Source: CAVTZP01 sp964456815
Lineage (GTDB): Bacteria > Chloroflexota > Dehalococcoidia > Dehalococcoidales > BS750m-G39
Reading direction: 5' to 3'
Assembly: GCA_964456815.1 (NCBI GenBank)
Contig: CAYWCO010000009.1
Coordinates: 1-20,320, forward strand
DNA: 20,320 nucleotides
The translations under genes and the position numbers were made by a program. Of the stretch, positions 7,227-14,024 are shown piece by piece. The notes under the pieces are model-generated. The model searched no databases. It had not been told where the DNA came from and saw only the letters and a list, made by a program, of their open reading frames with translations. Positions within the stretch are counted from its first letter, which is position 1. The number at the start of each line of letters is the position of its first letter.

Positions 7227-7970
7227 TCAATTTTGCGACTCAATGAACCCCCGGGTGAGTCGATGTAACTTTGTCATACCCATTATCACCTGGGCAAATG
7301 CACTTAGCCTGAGCTTGTTCAGTGACGATTTGTTTTGCCTCTTCTTTTCGGAATCAAGCCTTGCCCTGGTAACTAGCCACCTCTGGATTTCTGACTCATC
7401 TATGCCGAGCTCGCGGGCAACCTTGGCAGTCCTTTGGGTCACTATCCTAGAATGGTCATCAAGAAGGTCAAGCCTAGCTTCTACGCCACGAGCGATGGCT
7501 TGTATTTTATTAATGGGCTCCGCAACGGCCTGCCCTTCATCTTTTTGGCTACCAACAGAAACTGTTGTTTTGTGGCCTCCTTTGTTCACTGGGCACCTCT
7601 TGCTTTCTAGGGCCGTCTGTATGCTCTCACTAAGTCTACCGAGGTCAAGTGGTTTAATCAGGTAGTCTGAAGCCCCCAACTTAATAGCCTCGACAGCCGT
7701 ATCGGTGTTATTAATGCCCGTTATCATGATAGCTGTAACGCGGCGATGCTTTAAGCATATCCTTCTTAGTAATTCCATGCCGGACATCTCAGGTAACCTG
7801 ATATCCAACAAAGCTATATCAAACTTCTGTGCCGCTAGCTTCGTGAGAGCCTCATTACCACCCAGAGCCGTAGAGCAGCGATAACCCCGTTCACTTAGTT
7901 CGGCGTGGAGAAGCTCGCAAACCGCTTGCTCGTCGTCAACAATCAGAACCGCCGGCTTTTGGCAACCCAT
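7227..7970 (-). CDS. Response regulator: receiver domain with degenerate HD-like C-terminal domain
   Basis: A 247-residue protein from the ATG at 7970; an in-frame TTG at 7997 would add nine residues, with no better ribosome site. In the 256-residue numbering, the receiver domain spans about 15-130 with acidic D21/D22, phospho-acceptor D65 in ALLDIRLP, T93 in ITG and K115 in IKPLD. After a short polar linker comes a helical region (about 163-250). Its stretch DDHSRIVTQRTAKVARELGID resembles the first helix pair of HD/HD-GYP domains (gHS.rVa..a..lA.elGl), with H182 kept. Where an HD protein would read HDIGK, this one reads RLDSEK, so a metal phosphohydrolase site looks lost. It probably acts as a phosphorylation-dependent binding module. 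It is the first gene of the signalling cluster, and its stop codon overlaps the possible upstream starts of the HTH-receiver gene. Confidence 0.88.
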   Translation of the reverse strand: MGCQKPAVLIVDDEQAVCELLHAELSERGYRCSTALGGNEALTKLAAQKFDIALLDIRLPEMSGMELLRRICLKHRRVTAIMITGINNTDTAVEAIKLGASDYLIKPLDLGRLSESIQTALESKRCPVNKGGHKTTVSVGSQKDEGQAVAEPINKIQAIARGVEARLDLLDDHSRIVTQRTAKVARELGIDESEIQRWLVTRARLDSEKKRQNKSSLNKLRLSAFAQVIMGMTKLHRLTRGFIESQN

Positions 7971-8236
7971 CTTACACGCTGCCCCCCTGGCTCCCAACGG
8001 TAACCAGAGTACTAGAACTCAGAGTTTCTTAAAGTATTCCAAAGTCCATCAGAGTTAGCAAGCAAGTTCTCATCAGTCTACGGCAGTTTAGCGGATAATA
8101 GACAAGTGACAAAAGCAAGGCTAACCGCATGTTCGCACGTTCTCTTTCATTCTCGCCATTTGTCAATATATACTGCTCGAGGGCAGGAAGTATCCCGAAA
8201 AACTAATGATCAGCCAAATCCCTCCTAAGAAGTTCC

Positions 8237-8761
8237 TCATTGGCTATGCTTCTCTTTAGCTATTAGGCCCTTTATGCCAGGCGTGAATACCCAGTATAGA
8301 GCCATACCCAAAACCCCAAAGGCATAGCCAATGTAGTTACTCAAACCGAAAATATTAGCGGCACCTGCTATGTACATATCGTGAAACGCTCCCTCCAGAA
8401 TGCCTTGGGAGAGGTGCCAGAAACCAAATGTAGTCATGTATAACCCTAGTAACCACCGATACAGCGATTGCTTAAACCATTCTCTTTTTAAGGCTAGTAT
8501 TGCTAATAACGATACCCCGGTAACTAATCCCCCGGCGTAGCTCACTGCCTTCACCCTCAATGTATATTCTGTGGAACCCGAAACAAATACAGGGGCAAAA
8601 TAGCGAGGGTCAAACCAAGTAAAAGACGCTATAGGCACTTTCATTATGACGGCAGCAACATAGTGAGCACCTTCGTGAATAACAATTGTGAGTAGGGCTA
8701 GAGCAATGAGTGAAAAGAATGACTTTACTACAAATAGCACCAGAGGACCGTATTTACTCAT
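8237..8761 (-). CDS. Membrane protein with HExxH motif, site-2-protease-like (putative)
   Basis: A 174-residue membrane protein from the ATG at 8761, chosen because AAGGTG lies 7 nt upstream (8769-8774); in-frame ATGs at 8788 and 8818 would extend it into the probable divergent promoter. The first hydrophobic helix carries HEGAH (residues 29-33 from this start), a zinc-protease HExxH inside the membrane as in M50/site-2 proteases. Further hydrophobic segments lie near residues 73-91, 101-120 and 140-160. SYAGGLVTG (74-82) is where M50-type proteins have a small-residue turn, and EGAFHDM (123-129) could offer a third ligand. The classical NPDG or LDG motif is not evident, so catalysis is uncertain. 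It is read in the same direction as the signalling cluster but separated from it by about 265 nt. It could cleave a membrane-bound regulator; no partner is proven. Confidence 0.6.
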   Translation of the reverse strand: MSKYGPLVLFVVKSFFSLIALALLTIVIHEGAHYVAAVIMKVPIASFTWFDPRYFAPVFVSGSTEYTLRVKAVSYAGGLVTGVSLLAILALKREWFKQSLYRWLLGLYMTTFGFWHLSQGILEGAFHDMYIAGAANIFGLSNYIGYAFGVLGMALYWVFTPGIKGLIAKEKHSQ

Positions 8762-8805
8762 TGACCAGCACCTTAATAATTCTATCATGATTATTTGTGT
8801 GGTTG

Positions 8806-8811
8806 TATAAT
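8806..8811 (+). promoter_or_regulatory. Candidate -10 box (TATAAT) in the divergent promoter region
   Basis: A perfect TATAAT 15 nt before the ATG at 8827 in the short region between the HExxH gene (-) and the small gene (+). No good -35 hexamer is at the expected distance. If used, the mRNA would have a leader of only about ten bases, and the GTG at 8797 could not be the start. Confidence 0.35.
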
Positions 8812-8826
8812 AGTACATGTAAGCAG

Positions 8827-9063
8827 ATGATCAAAAACAAGCTGAACATCTTATTAAGGAAAGGATCGAAAGACACGATTGGAAACGTCATCAAGTCAGA
8901 GAGGGGAATGGTGCTTGTCTTCAATCAGAATGGCGAGCAGATTCCCAAATACCAAGGTCAGTATGAGGAAGTGAGGGAGACTATTCTACGGAAGGCACCA
9001 CCGGATGCGGTATTTAGTCACGTCTCAATCGTAATACAAGATGTGCCTAGGGAGAAGTGGTAA
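8827..9063 (+). CDS. Small protein of unknown function (78 aa), divergent from the HExxH gene
   Basis: A 78-residue protein from the ATG at 8827; a GTG at 8797 in frame would add ten residues but places the likely -10 box inside the gene. I do not recognise a family. It begins with a basic helix-like stretch (MIKNKLNILLRKGSKD), followed by beta-rich sequence (GMVLVFNQNGEQIPKYQGQY) and a VSIVIQDVP strand near the end. There are no cysteines, no signal peptide and no membrane segment, so it should be a small cytoplasmic alpha-beta protein. The divergent arrangement with the membrane HExxH gene suggests shared control, but this is only positional. Codon use and amino-acid composition look protein-like; whether it is expressed is not certain. 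Confidence 0.55.
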   Translation: MIKNKLNILLRKGSKDTIGNVIKSERGMVLVFNQNGEQIPKYQGQYEEVRETILRKAPPDAVFSHVSIVIQDVPREKW

Positions 9064-9350
9064 CGTAGCTTGAGAAGACTAAGATTGCATACAAAAATCG
9101 CAGGATGGTACCAGAAGACCTAAGCTATGGGCATATACGCTATTGCACATTCGGGCGGTTTATTACTCAGTCCTTTAGTAGTATAATCTCTCTTGGATGC
9201 AGTAATCGTCCAAAATGTATAGTCGTCGATAAAAAAGTTTGGCATTTGTTTGAAGATATCTAGCTTCTTAGGTAATCTTGAAGTCGCTGCTGGTTTTGCT
9301 AACAATTTGCTAACGTACTGGCTAGCACCCGGCAGCATAGGGTAGCATGG

Positions 9351-9404
9351 CCAGATACAAATTGAGTCGGCACCATCGACATGATCGTATGAAATCGTAT
9401 CTGG
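9351..9404. repeat. Intergenic 8-bp perfect inverted repeat with inner small stem
   Basis: CCAGATAC at 9351-9358 pairs perfectly with GTATCTGG at 9397-9404 across a 38-nt loop. Inside the loop GTCG (9366-9369) can pair with CGAC (9377-9380). It could form a structured RNA or be a remnant element end, but a single repeat this size in a region this long may arise by chance. Confidence 0.3.
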
Positions 9405-9516
9405 GGGGACTAGGTGGGACAATCACTGACGCTTTTCAAGACCGTCACCATAAACCACTCGGACACCCCTCCGCAGGGTTAGTATAGATAATCGCCCGTG
9501 CAGGGTCAAATAGATG

Positions 9517-9523
9517 AAGGAGG
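9517..9523 (+). promoter_or_regulatory. Ribosome binding site that decides the SDR start
   Basis: AAGGAGG lies downstream of the ATG at 9514 and 5 nt upstream of the ATG at 9529, so translation should begin at 9529 rather than at the longer frame. Confidence 0.8.
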
Positions 9524-9528
9524 AAAGG

Positions 9529-10284
9529 ATGTCTTTAGAAGGGAAGGTAGCCTTTGTCAGTGGAGCCTCAAGACCGCGGGGTATAGGGCGGGCGATTGCC
9601 CTTACCCTTGCCAGGGAGGGAGCCGATGTCGCCGTTAGCGGCTGGGCTCATATGGATGGGGCGGAATCGCTGGCGGCGGAGATAAGCAAGATGGGGTGGA
9701 GGTCTGTCGCCGTCAGGATGGACGTTAGCGATTATTCCGAGGTAAAGAAGGGGCTTGCCAGGGTTAAGCAAGAGCTGGGAGCGGTAAGTATACTGGTAAA
9801 CAATGCCGCCCAGATGGGCCGTTTTGTCCCCATTCATAAGACCACTGCCAAGGACTGGGATAACGAGGTAAAGGTTTGCCTTAATTCCGCCTTCTACTGC
9901 ATCAAAGAGGTGTGGGGAGATATGTGCGCCAACAATTGGGGGCGCATTGTCAATATTTCATCGGTAGCCGGTATCATGGGGGGCTACGGGCAGACGAGCT
10001 ACGGTTCCGCCAAGGCGGGGTTAATTGGACTGGCTAAGTCCTGTGCCCTTGAGGGAGCGAGGTTCAATATCACGGCTAACGCGGTGCTGGTGGGGATAGC
10101 CGATACCGACGCCCCGCTTGCTGAGGAGGCGCGCCGGAAGATTGAAGACAGGATACTCACCCGCCGCCTTGCTGAGCCGCAGGAGATTGCTGATGCCGTT
10201 GCCTATCTGGTATCGGACAAGGCTAGATATATGACCGGGACGGTGGTTAATATGCTGGGTGGTCTTGACCTCTTCGTGTTTTAG
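9529..10284 (+). CDS. Short-chain dehydrogenase/reductase (FabG-like SDR)
   Basis: A 251-residue classical SDR that uses NAD(H) or NADP(H) to oxidise or reduce an alcohol/ketone. The cofactor loop is SGASRPRGIG (11-20), a longer variant of the usual TGxxxGIG. NNAA (91-94) stabilises the core, N119 with S145, Y158 and K162 (in ISS and YGSAKAG) form the catalytic set, and the C-terminus MTGTVVNMLGG is the conserved end strand. The substrate is not shown; 3-oxoacyl-ACP reductase (FabG) is one option, but a stand-alone gene with an unusual GLDLFVF tail fits a less specific SDR better. The gene is alone on the plus strand. Its TAG stop overlaps the TAA stop of the convergent aroC gene, so no terminator fits between them. 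Confidence 0.88.
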   Translation: MSLEGKVAFVSGASRPRGIGRAIALTLAREGADVAVSGWAHMDGAESLAAEISKMGWRSVAVRMDVSDYSEVKKGLARVKQELGAVSILVNNAAQMGRFVPIHKTTAKDWDNEVKVCLNSAFYCIKEVWGDMCANNWGRIVNISSVAGIMGGYGQTSYGSAKAGLIGLAKSCALEGARFNITANAVLVGIADTDAPLAEEARRKIEDRILTRRLAEPQEIADAVAYLVSDKARYMTGTVVNMLGGLDLFVF

Positions 10285-11435
10285 CTCTGTACTGCTTTAA
10301 TATAGGCGCTGAAGTTACGCTTCATCTCGGCTATATGGTCGCCGCCGAACTTCTCAATTATTGCCTCACCCAGCACCAGAGCCAGCATTGCCTCTGAGAT
10401 AACCCCGGCTCTGGGAACGGCGCAGACATCCGACCTCTCCACGGTGGCTGGCGCCGGCTTATGAGTGGCAATGTCTATGGTCTTGGCTGGCTCTCCGATG
10501 GTTGATAGCGGTTTGTGGTAAACACGGCAGACGATGTCCTCGCCGTTGCTCATGCCGCCTTCTACCCCGCCCGTATTATTTGTCTTGCGAGCGAAGCGGT
10601 TACCCTTATAGGTAATCTGGTCCTGGAACTCGGAGCCGGGCATACCTGCCCCGGCGACGGCGTTACCTATCTCCACCGCCTTCACCGAGGGGATGCTCAT
10701 CAGGGCTTGGGCAATCCTGCCGTCAAGGCGGCGGTCATAGTGCATGAAACTCCCCAGTCCCACCGGCACCCCGTTGGCGATGACCTCAACCACCCCACCC
10801 AGGGTATCTTTTTTGGCTTGAGCCTGAAGAATTGCCTCTTTCATTTTCTGGGACGTTTTGGGGTCAATACACCTTATATCAGGGTCGGTGGCAAAGATTT
10901 TAGCCACCTCTTCAAAGGCGTAGTCGCTGCGGGTTAGCCTTACCTGTCCTATCTGGAGGGTGTGGCTGGCGAGCCTGATGCCGAATTCCAGCAGCAGTTT
11001 TCTAACCACTGCCCCCGCCATCACCCTGCCTATTGTTTCTCTGGCGCTCGCCCTCTCGAAGATATTTCTTATATCGTCCTGCCCATATTTTAAAGCACCA
11101 GCCAGGTCGGCATGCCCGGGGCGAGGTGTGGTTATCTTAGCCGCTGGCTTTTTGCTCCCCTCAATTCTCATCTCGTCCTGCCAGTTAGCGAAGTCCAGGT
11201 TTTTGACTATCAGCGTAATCGGGCTGCCCAGCGTCTTGCCGTATCTAATGCCGGAGAGTATTTCGGCCTTATCCTCTTCGATTACTCCCCTCCCCCCACG
11301 ACCGGAATCAGAATGCCTCCGTTTCAGGTTCTGGTTGATGTCCCCAACACGGACTTTGACCCCGGCGGGCATACCTTCAACAATGGTTACGCAGGCGGGG
11401 CCGTGAGATTCACCGGCGGTCAGAATGCGTAGCAT
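10281..11435 (-). CDS. aroC: Chorismate synthase
   Basis: A 384-residue enzyme that removes phosphate from 5-enolpyruvylshikimate 3-phosphate to give chorismate, using reduced FMN. The N-terminal signature is AGESHG with catalytic-type H11; a second conserved histidine, H108, lies in PRPGHADL, and SARETIGRVMAGAV (130-143) and NNTGGVEGGMSNG near 287-299 are FMN/substrate signatures. The length is normal. The segment RRHSDSGRGGRGVIEED (39-55) departs from the common RRQxGYGRGxRMxIExD at the Tyr and Met positions. The ATG at 11435 has AAGGAGGG just upstream and lies 26 nt inside the end of the aroK-aroE gene, so it is probably translationally coupled. It is the last gene of the operon and its stop codon overlaps that of the convergent dehydrogenase. 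Confidence 0.97.
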   Translation of the reverse strand: MLRILTAGESHGPACVTIVEGMPAGVKVRVGDINQNLKRRHSDSGRGGRGVIEEDKAEILSGIRYGKTLGSPITLIVKNLDFANWQDEMRIEGSKKPAAKITTPRPGHADLAGALKYGQDDIRNIFERASARETIGRVMAGAVVRKLLLEFGIRLASHTLQIGQVRLTRSDYAFEEVAKIFATDPDIRCIDPKTSQKMKEAILQAQAKKDTLGGVVEVIANGVPVGLGSFMHYDRRLDGRIAQALMSIPSVKAVEIGNAVAGAGMPGSEFQDQITYKGNRFARKTNNTGGVEGGMSNGEDIVCRVYHKPLSTIGEPAKTIDIATHKPAPATVERSDVCAVPRAGVISEAMLALVLGEAIIEKFGGDHIAEMKRNFSAYIKAVQS

Positions 11436-12738
11436 CTTTCCCTCCTTCCAGGGCTTGGGTCAGGGCGGACTCCATGATTGATAAAGGGGGCTGGTGTCCG
11501 GTAAATAGTTCAAACTGCATCGCTGCCTGGTAAAGCAGCATCTTATAGCCGTAGATAACAGCACACCCCTTTTCCCTGGCTTCAGCCAGTAATTTTGTCT
11601 CCCTGGGATTATAGACGATATCAAAGACGGTGAGCTTGTTACGGAGAAGGTCTTTGGGTATTATTGATTGGTCTGCCTCGGGCCACATCCCCACCGGGGT
11701 GGCGTTTATCAGTATATCAGCCGAGGAAACCTCGTTGAGCCTCTCCATACCCCCGGAGTCTTCGGCATCAAGCATTTCGCCCAGCTTCTTTGCCTTTTCC
11801 TCGGTTCGATTTAGTATCACGAGCCTGGCTCCGCCCCTCTTCAGCCCCAGGGCGATGGCTGTAGCCGCCCCGCCGCTGCCGACGAGGACTGCCCTCTTGC
11901 CTTCAAGGGAGGTCGCCTCCTCCAGCGCTTTCAGCGCCCCGTGATAGTCGGTGTTGTAGCCGGTTAAGACACCGTCATTATTGACGATGGTATTGACGGT
12001 ACCGGTCTCCATGGTCACCCGGTCAATCTCGTCAACGTATTCCATAGCTCTGGCTTTATAGGGCATGGTAATGCTTGCCCCCCGAATACCCAGCCCCCTT
12101 ATGCCCTCTATTGCTCGCTTAAAATCCTTGACCCGGAAGGGGACGTAGACGTAGTCAATGCCCAGTGCCTGATAGCCGGCATTGTGAATTAGAGGGGAGA
12201 GGGAGTGCTCCACCGGGTCGCCGATAAGGCAGCAGATTTTCTTTAGCGATTTTATGATGCCTTCGGCTACTTCTTCCGGTGTTTTATTTTCGGTTTCAAT
12301 AACCAGATCGGCGGCTTTCCGGTAGAGCGGCTCTCGCTCATTAAGCGTCATTTCCATATCTCCTCGCTGCGTCCTGCCCGCAAGCAGTGGCCTGTTATTA
12401 TCCTCCCCAATGCGCTCAAGTAGTGTATCAACGCTGGACTTGAGCCAGACCAGTAGCCCATTTTCCTTGAGCTTGGCGATATTTTTTTCTCTGCTTACCA
12501 CCCCACCGCCGCTGGCGTTGATAATATTATCTTGCCCCGCCACTTCGCTGGTTACCTCTTTTTCTATATCCCTGAATTTTGACCAGCCGTGTTTTGCCAC
12601 AATCTCAGGGATACTCAGCCCCGCTTTCCGGCTAATCAGCTCGTCCATCTCAACAAGTTCCCTGCCCAGCTTGCGGGCTAGAATCCTACCCACTGTGGTT
12701 TTCCCCGAGCCCCTCATGCCGATAAGGACGATGTTCAT
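11410..12738 (-). CDS. aroKE: Bifunctional shikimate kinase / shikimate 5-dehydrogenase (AroK-AroE fusion)
   Basis: A 442-residue fusion for two steps of the shikimate pathway. Residues 1-167 are shikimate kinase: Walker A GMRGSGKTT (7-15), D32 and R56 for shikimate, the GGGVV glycine loop (77-81), lid arginine R116 in RPLL and R135 in NEREPLY. Residues 168-442 are an NADP-type shikimate dehydrogenase: SLSPLIHN with S179 and S181, catalytic K228 in TMPYK and D264 in YNTDYHG, dinucleotide loop GSGGAA (287-292), NRT (310-312), INATPVGM (344-351) and Q404. Both halves look active. There is almost no linker. The kinase is N-terminal although it acts after the dehydrogenase. The ATG overlaps the aroA stop (ATGA), and the 3' end overlaps aroC by 26 nt. 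No separate aroE or aroK is seen in the window. Confidence 0.96.
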   Translation of the reverse strand: MNIVLIGMRGSGKTTVGRILARKLGRELVEMDELISRKAGLSIPEIVAKHGWSKFRDIEKEVTSEVAGQDNIINASGGGVVSREKNIAKLKENGLLVWLKSSVDTLLERIGEDNNRPLLAGRTQRGDMEMTLNEREPLYRKAADLVIETENKTPEEVAEGIIKSLKKICCLIGDPVEHSLSPLIHNAGYQALGIDYVYVPFRVKDFKRAIEGIRGLGIRGASITMPYKARAMEYVDEIDRVTMETGTVNTIVNNDGVLTGYNTDYHGALKALEEATSLEGKRAVLVGSGGAATAIALGLKRGGARLVILNRTEEKAKKLGEMLDAEDSGGMERLNEVSSADILINATPVGMWPEADQSIIPKDLLRNKLTVFDIVYNPRETKLLAEAREKGCAVIYGYKMLLYQAAMQFELFTGHQPPLSIMESALTQALEGGKDATHSDRR

Positions 12739-14024
12739 GGTAGCTCCTCAATCTTTGCCCCCAGCCCTTTCAGGTCAGCAAAGAACCGGGGGTAGGACTT
12801 GGTAACCGCCTCGGCGCCGTTAATAATGGAATCACCCCCGGCGAAGAGGGCGGCAACGGCTAGGCTCATCGCCATGCGGTGGTCGGCGTGGGCTTCAATT
12901 TCAGTCCCCTTTGGCTTGCCCCCATAGACTACCATCGTATTATTGGTGACATCAACCCTTATCCCCATCTTGCCCAGCTCTGCCGCCGTGTTGCTTATTC
13001 TGTCCGTCTCCTTAAACCTCAGATGAGCGATATTGGTAATCTCTGTCTTGCCGCTGGCGTAGGCGGCAGTAATTGCCACCGGCTGGACAAGGTCGGGATA
13101 ATCACCCATATCCACAGTTATACCGCTGAGCTCCTTGTTACGGGAAATTTTAATCTGCTCCCTCTGGTATTCAACGGAGCACCCCATCTCGGAGAGAACG
13201 CTCAATAGATATCTATCGCCCTGCACGGAATCGGCCTTCAGGTTTTTTACCGTTACCGCCTTGCCGCCAATGGCGCCGGCGACAAGAAAATAGGCGGCTG
13301 AGGAGTAGTCCCCCTCTATGCGGTAGCGCCTTGCTTTGTATTCTTGGCCGCCCTTGACCAGGAACTCCTTATAGTTATTATTTACTGCCTCAACGCCGAA
13401 GGCTCGCATGGCATCAAGGGTTATATCTATGTATGGTCGGGAACGAAGCCCGCCGGCGACTTTGATTTTTATGCCGTTTTTGGTGTAGGGGGCAACCATG
13501 AGCAGGGCGCTGATAGGCTGGGAGCTTACCTGCCCCGGTATTGTAACCTCGCCCCCGCTGAGCTTTCCCCCCTGGATTTCAACTGGCGGGCAGCCTTTAT
13601 TGTGCAGTGAGTAAGCGCGGACACCCAGGCTTTTTAGCGCTGAGAGCAGATCACCTATCGGGCGCTGGCGGAGCCGGCTATCGCCGTCAAGGACGACCTT
13701 AGTTTGCCCTAGAGCCGCCAGCGGGGCAACCATGCGGATGGTGCTCCCCGAGTTGCCGACAAAAATCCATTGTCCATCGGGGGCGACCCTGATTTGACCG
13801 CCGCTGCCGATAACCCTTAGCCTGTCGCCATCATGCTTAATCTCTGCCCCCAGAGCGCGGCAGGCATCAACGGTGTAGAGGGTGTCATCCGATATTAGCG
13901 GGCTTTGGATTATGCTCTCGCCCGCCGCCAGCGAGGCCAGTATCACCGCCCGGTGGGTATAGCTCTTGGAGGGCGGCGCCGAGACCTTTCCCCTCACTGT
14001 TGATGGCGTTATTCTTACTCTCAC
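12735..14024 (-). CDS. aroA: 3-phosphoshikimate 1-carboxyvinyltransferase (EPSP synthase)
   Basis: A 429-residue cytoplasmic enzyme joining phosphoenolpyruvate to shikimate 3-phosphate. K20, S21 and R25 in PPSKSYTHR bind substrate; the PEP loop is GNSGSTIRM (90-98); R121 lies in RQRPIGDLL; catalytic acids match D311 in DYPDLVQP and E339 in RFKETDRI; DHRMAMS (381-387) and K409 complete the site. The PEP loop differs from the E. coli-type GNAGTAMRP: it has Ser in place of the Thr after GNSG, and no proline after the Arg, closer to the GNSGTTxR type. The start is GTG at 14024, overlapping the aroQ stop as GTGA, with AGGAAGG upstream. Its own stop overlaps the aroK-aroE start as ATGA. Confidence 0.97.
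   Translation of the reverse strand: MRVRITPSTVRGKVSAPPSKSYTHRAVILASLAAGESIIQSPLISDDTLYTVDACRALGAEIKHDGDRLRVIGSGGQIRVAPDGQWIFVGNSGSTIRMVAPLAALGQTKVVLDGDSRLRQRPIGDLLSALKSLGVRAYSLHNKGCPPVEIQGGKLSGGEVTIPGQVSSQPISALLMVAPYTKNGIKIKVAGGLRSRPYIDITLDAMRAFGVEAVNNNYKEFLVKGGQEYKARRYRIEGDYSSAAYFLVAGAIGGKAVTVKNLKADSVQGDRYLLSVLSEMGCSVEYQREQIKISRNKELSGITVDMGDYPDLVQPVAITAAYASGKTEITNIAHLRFKETDRISNTAAELGKMGIRVDVTNNTMVVYGGKPKGTEIEAHADHRMAMSLAVAALFAGGDSIINGAEAVTKSYPRFFADLKGLGAKIEELP

Larger units (their letters stand above)
9064..9528. other. Gene-poor stretch at the boundary between accessory and metabolic halves
   Basis: About 465 nt with no convincing gene. A 100-codon open frame on the minus strand (9120-9422) begins with TTG, lacks a ribosome site and shows no family features. 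No tRNA cloverleaf was found. The stretch holds an 8-bp inverted repeat (separate entry), and AT-rich sequence at 9481-9492 (TATAGATAAT) may serve as the dehydrogenase promoter, though no -35 box is clear. Base composition changes from the AT-richer left side to the GC-richer right side at about this point. Confidence 0.4.

Noticed and set aside
7971..8236. Clear promoter for the signalling cluster
   Set aside because: A TTGACA occurs on the minus strand at 8161-8166 and a TATTAT at 8095-8100, but neither has a partner hexamer at normal spacing, so I could not support a promoter call.
9384..9400. Two copies of ATCGTAT spaced by 10 bp
   Set aside because: Only seven bases, two copies and no further periodicity, so it is not a meaningful repeat array.
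9120..9422. 100-codon open frame on the minus strand in the 9.1-9.5 kb gap
   Set aside because: It starts with TTG, has no ribosome site, no internal ATG near the start, and no recognisable motif; the composition is that of non-coding sequence.
10515..11432. Long plus-strand open frames opposite aroC (10515-10937, 10960-11406, 11112-11432)
   Set aside because: They are shadows in a GC-rich gene with strong family evidence on the other strand; their sequences are low-complexity and motif-free.
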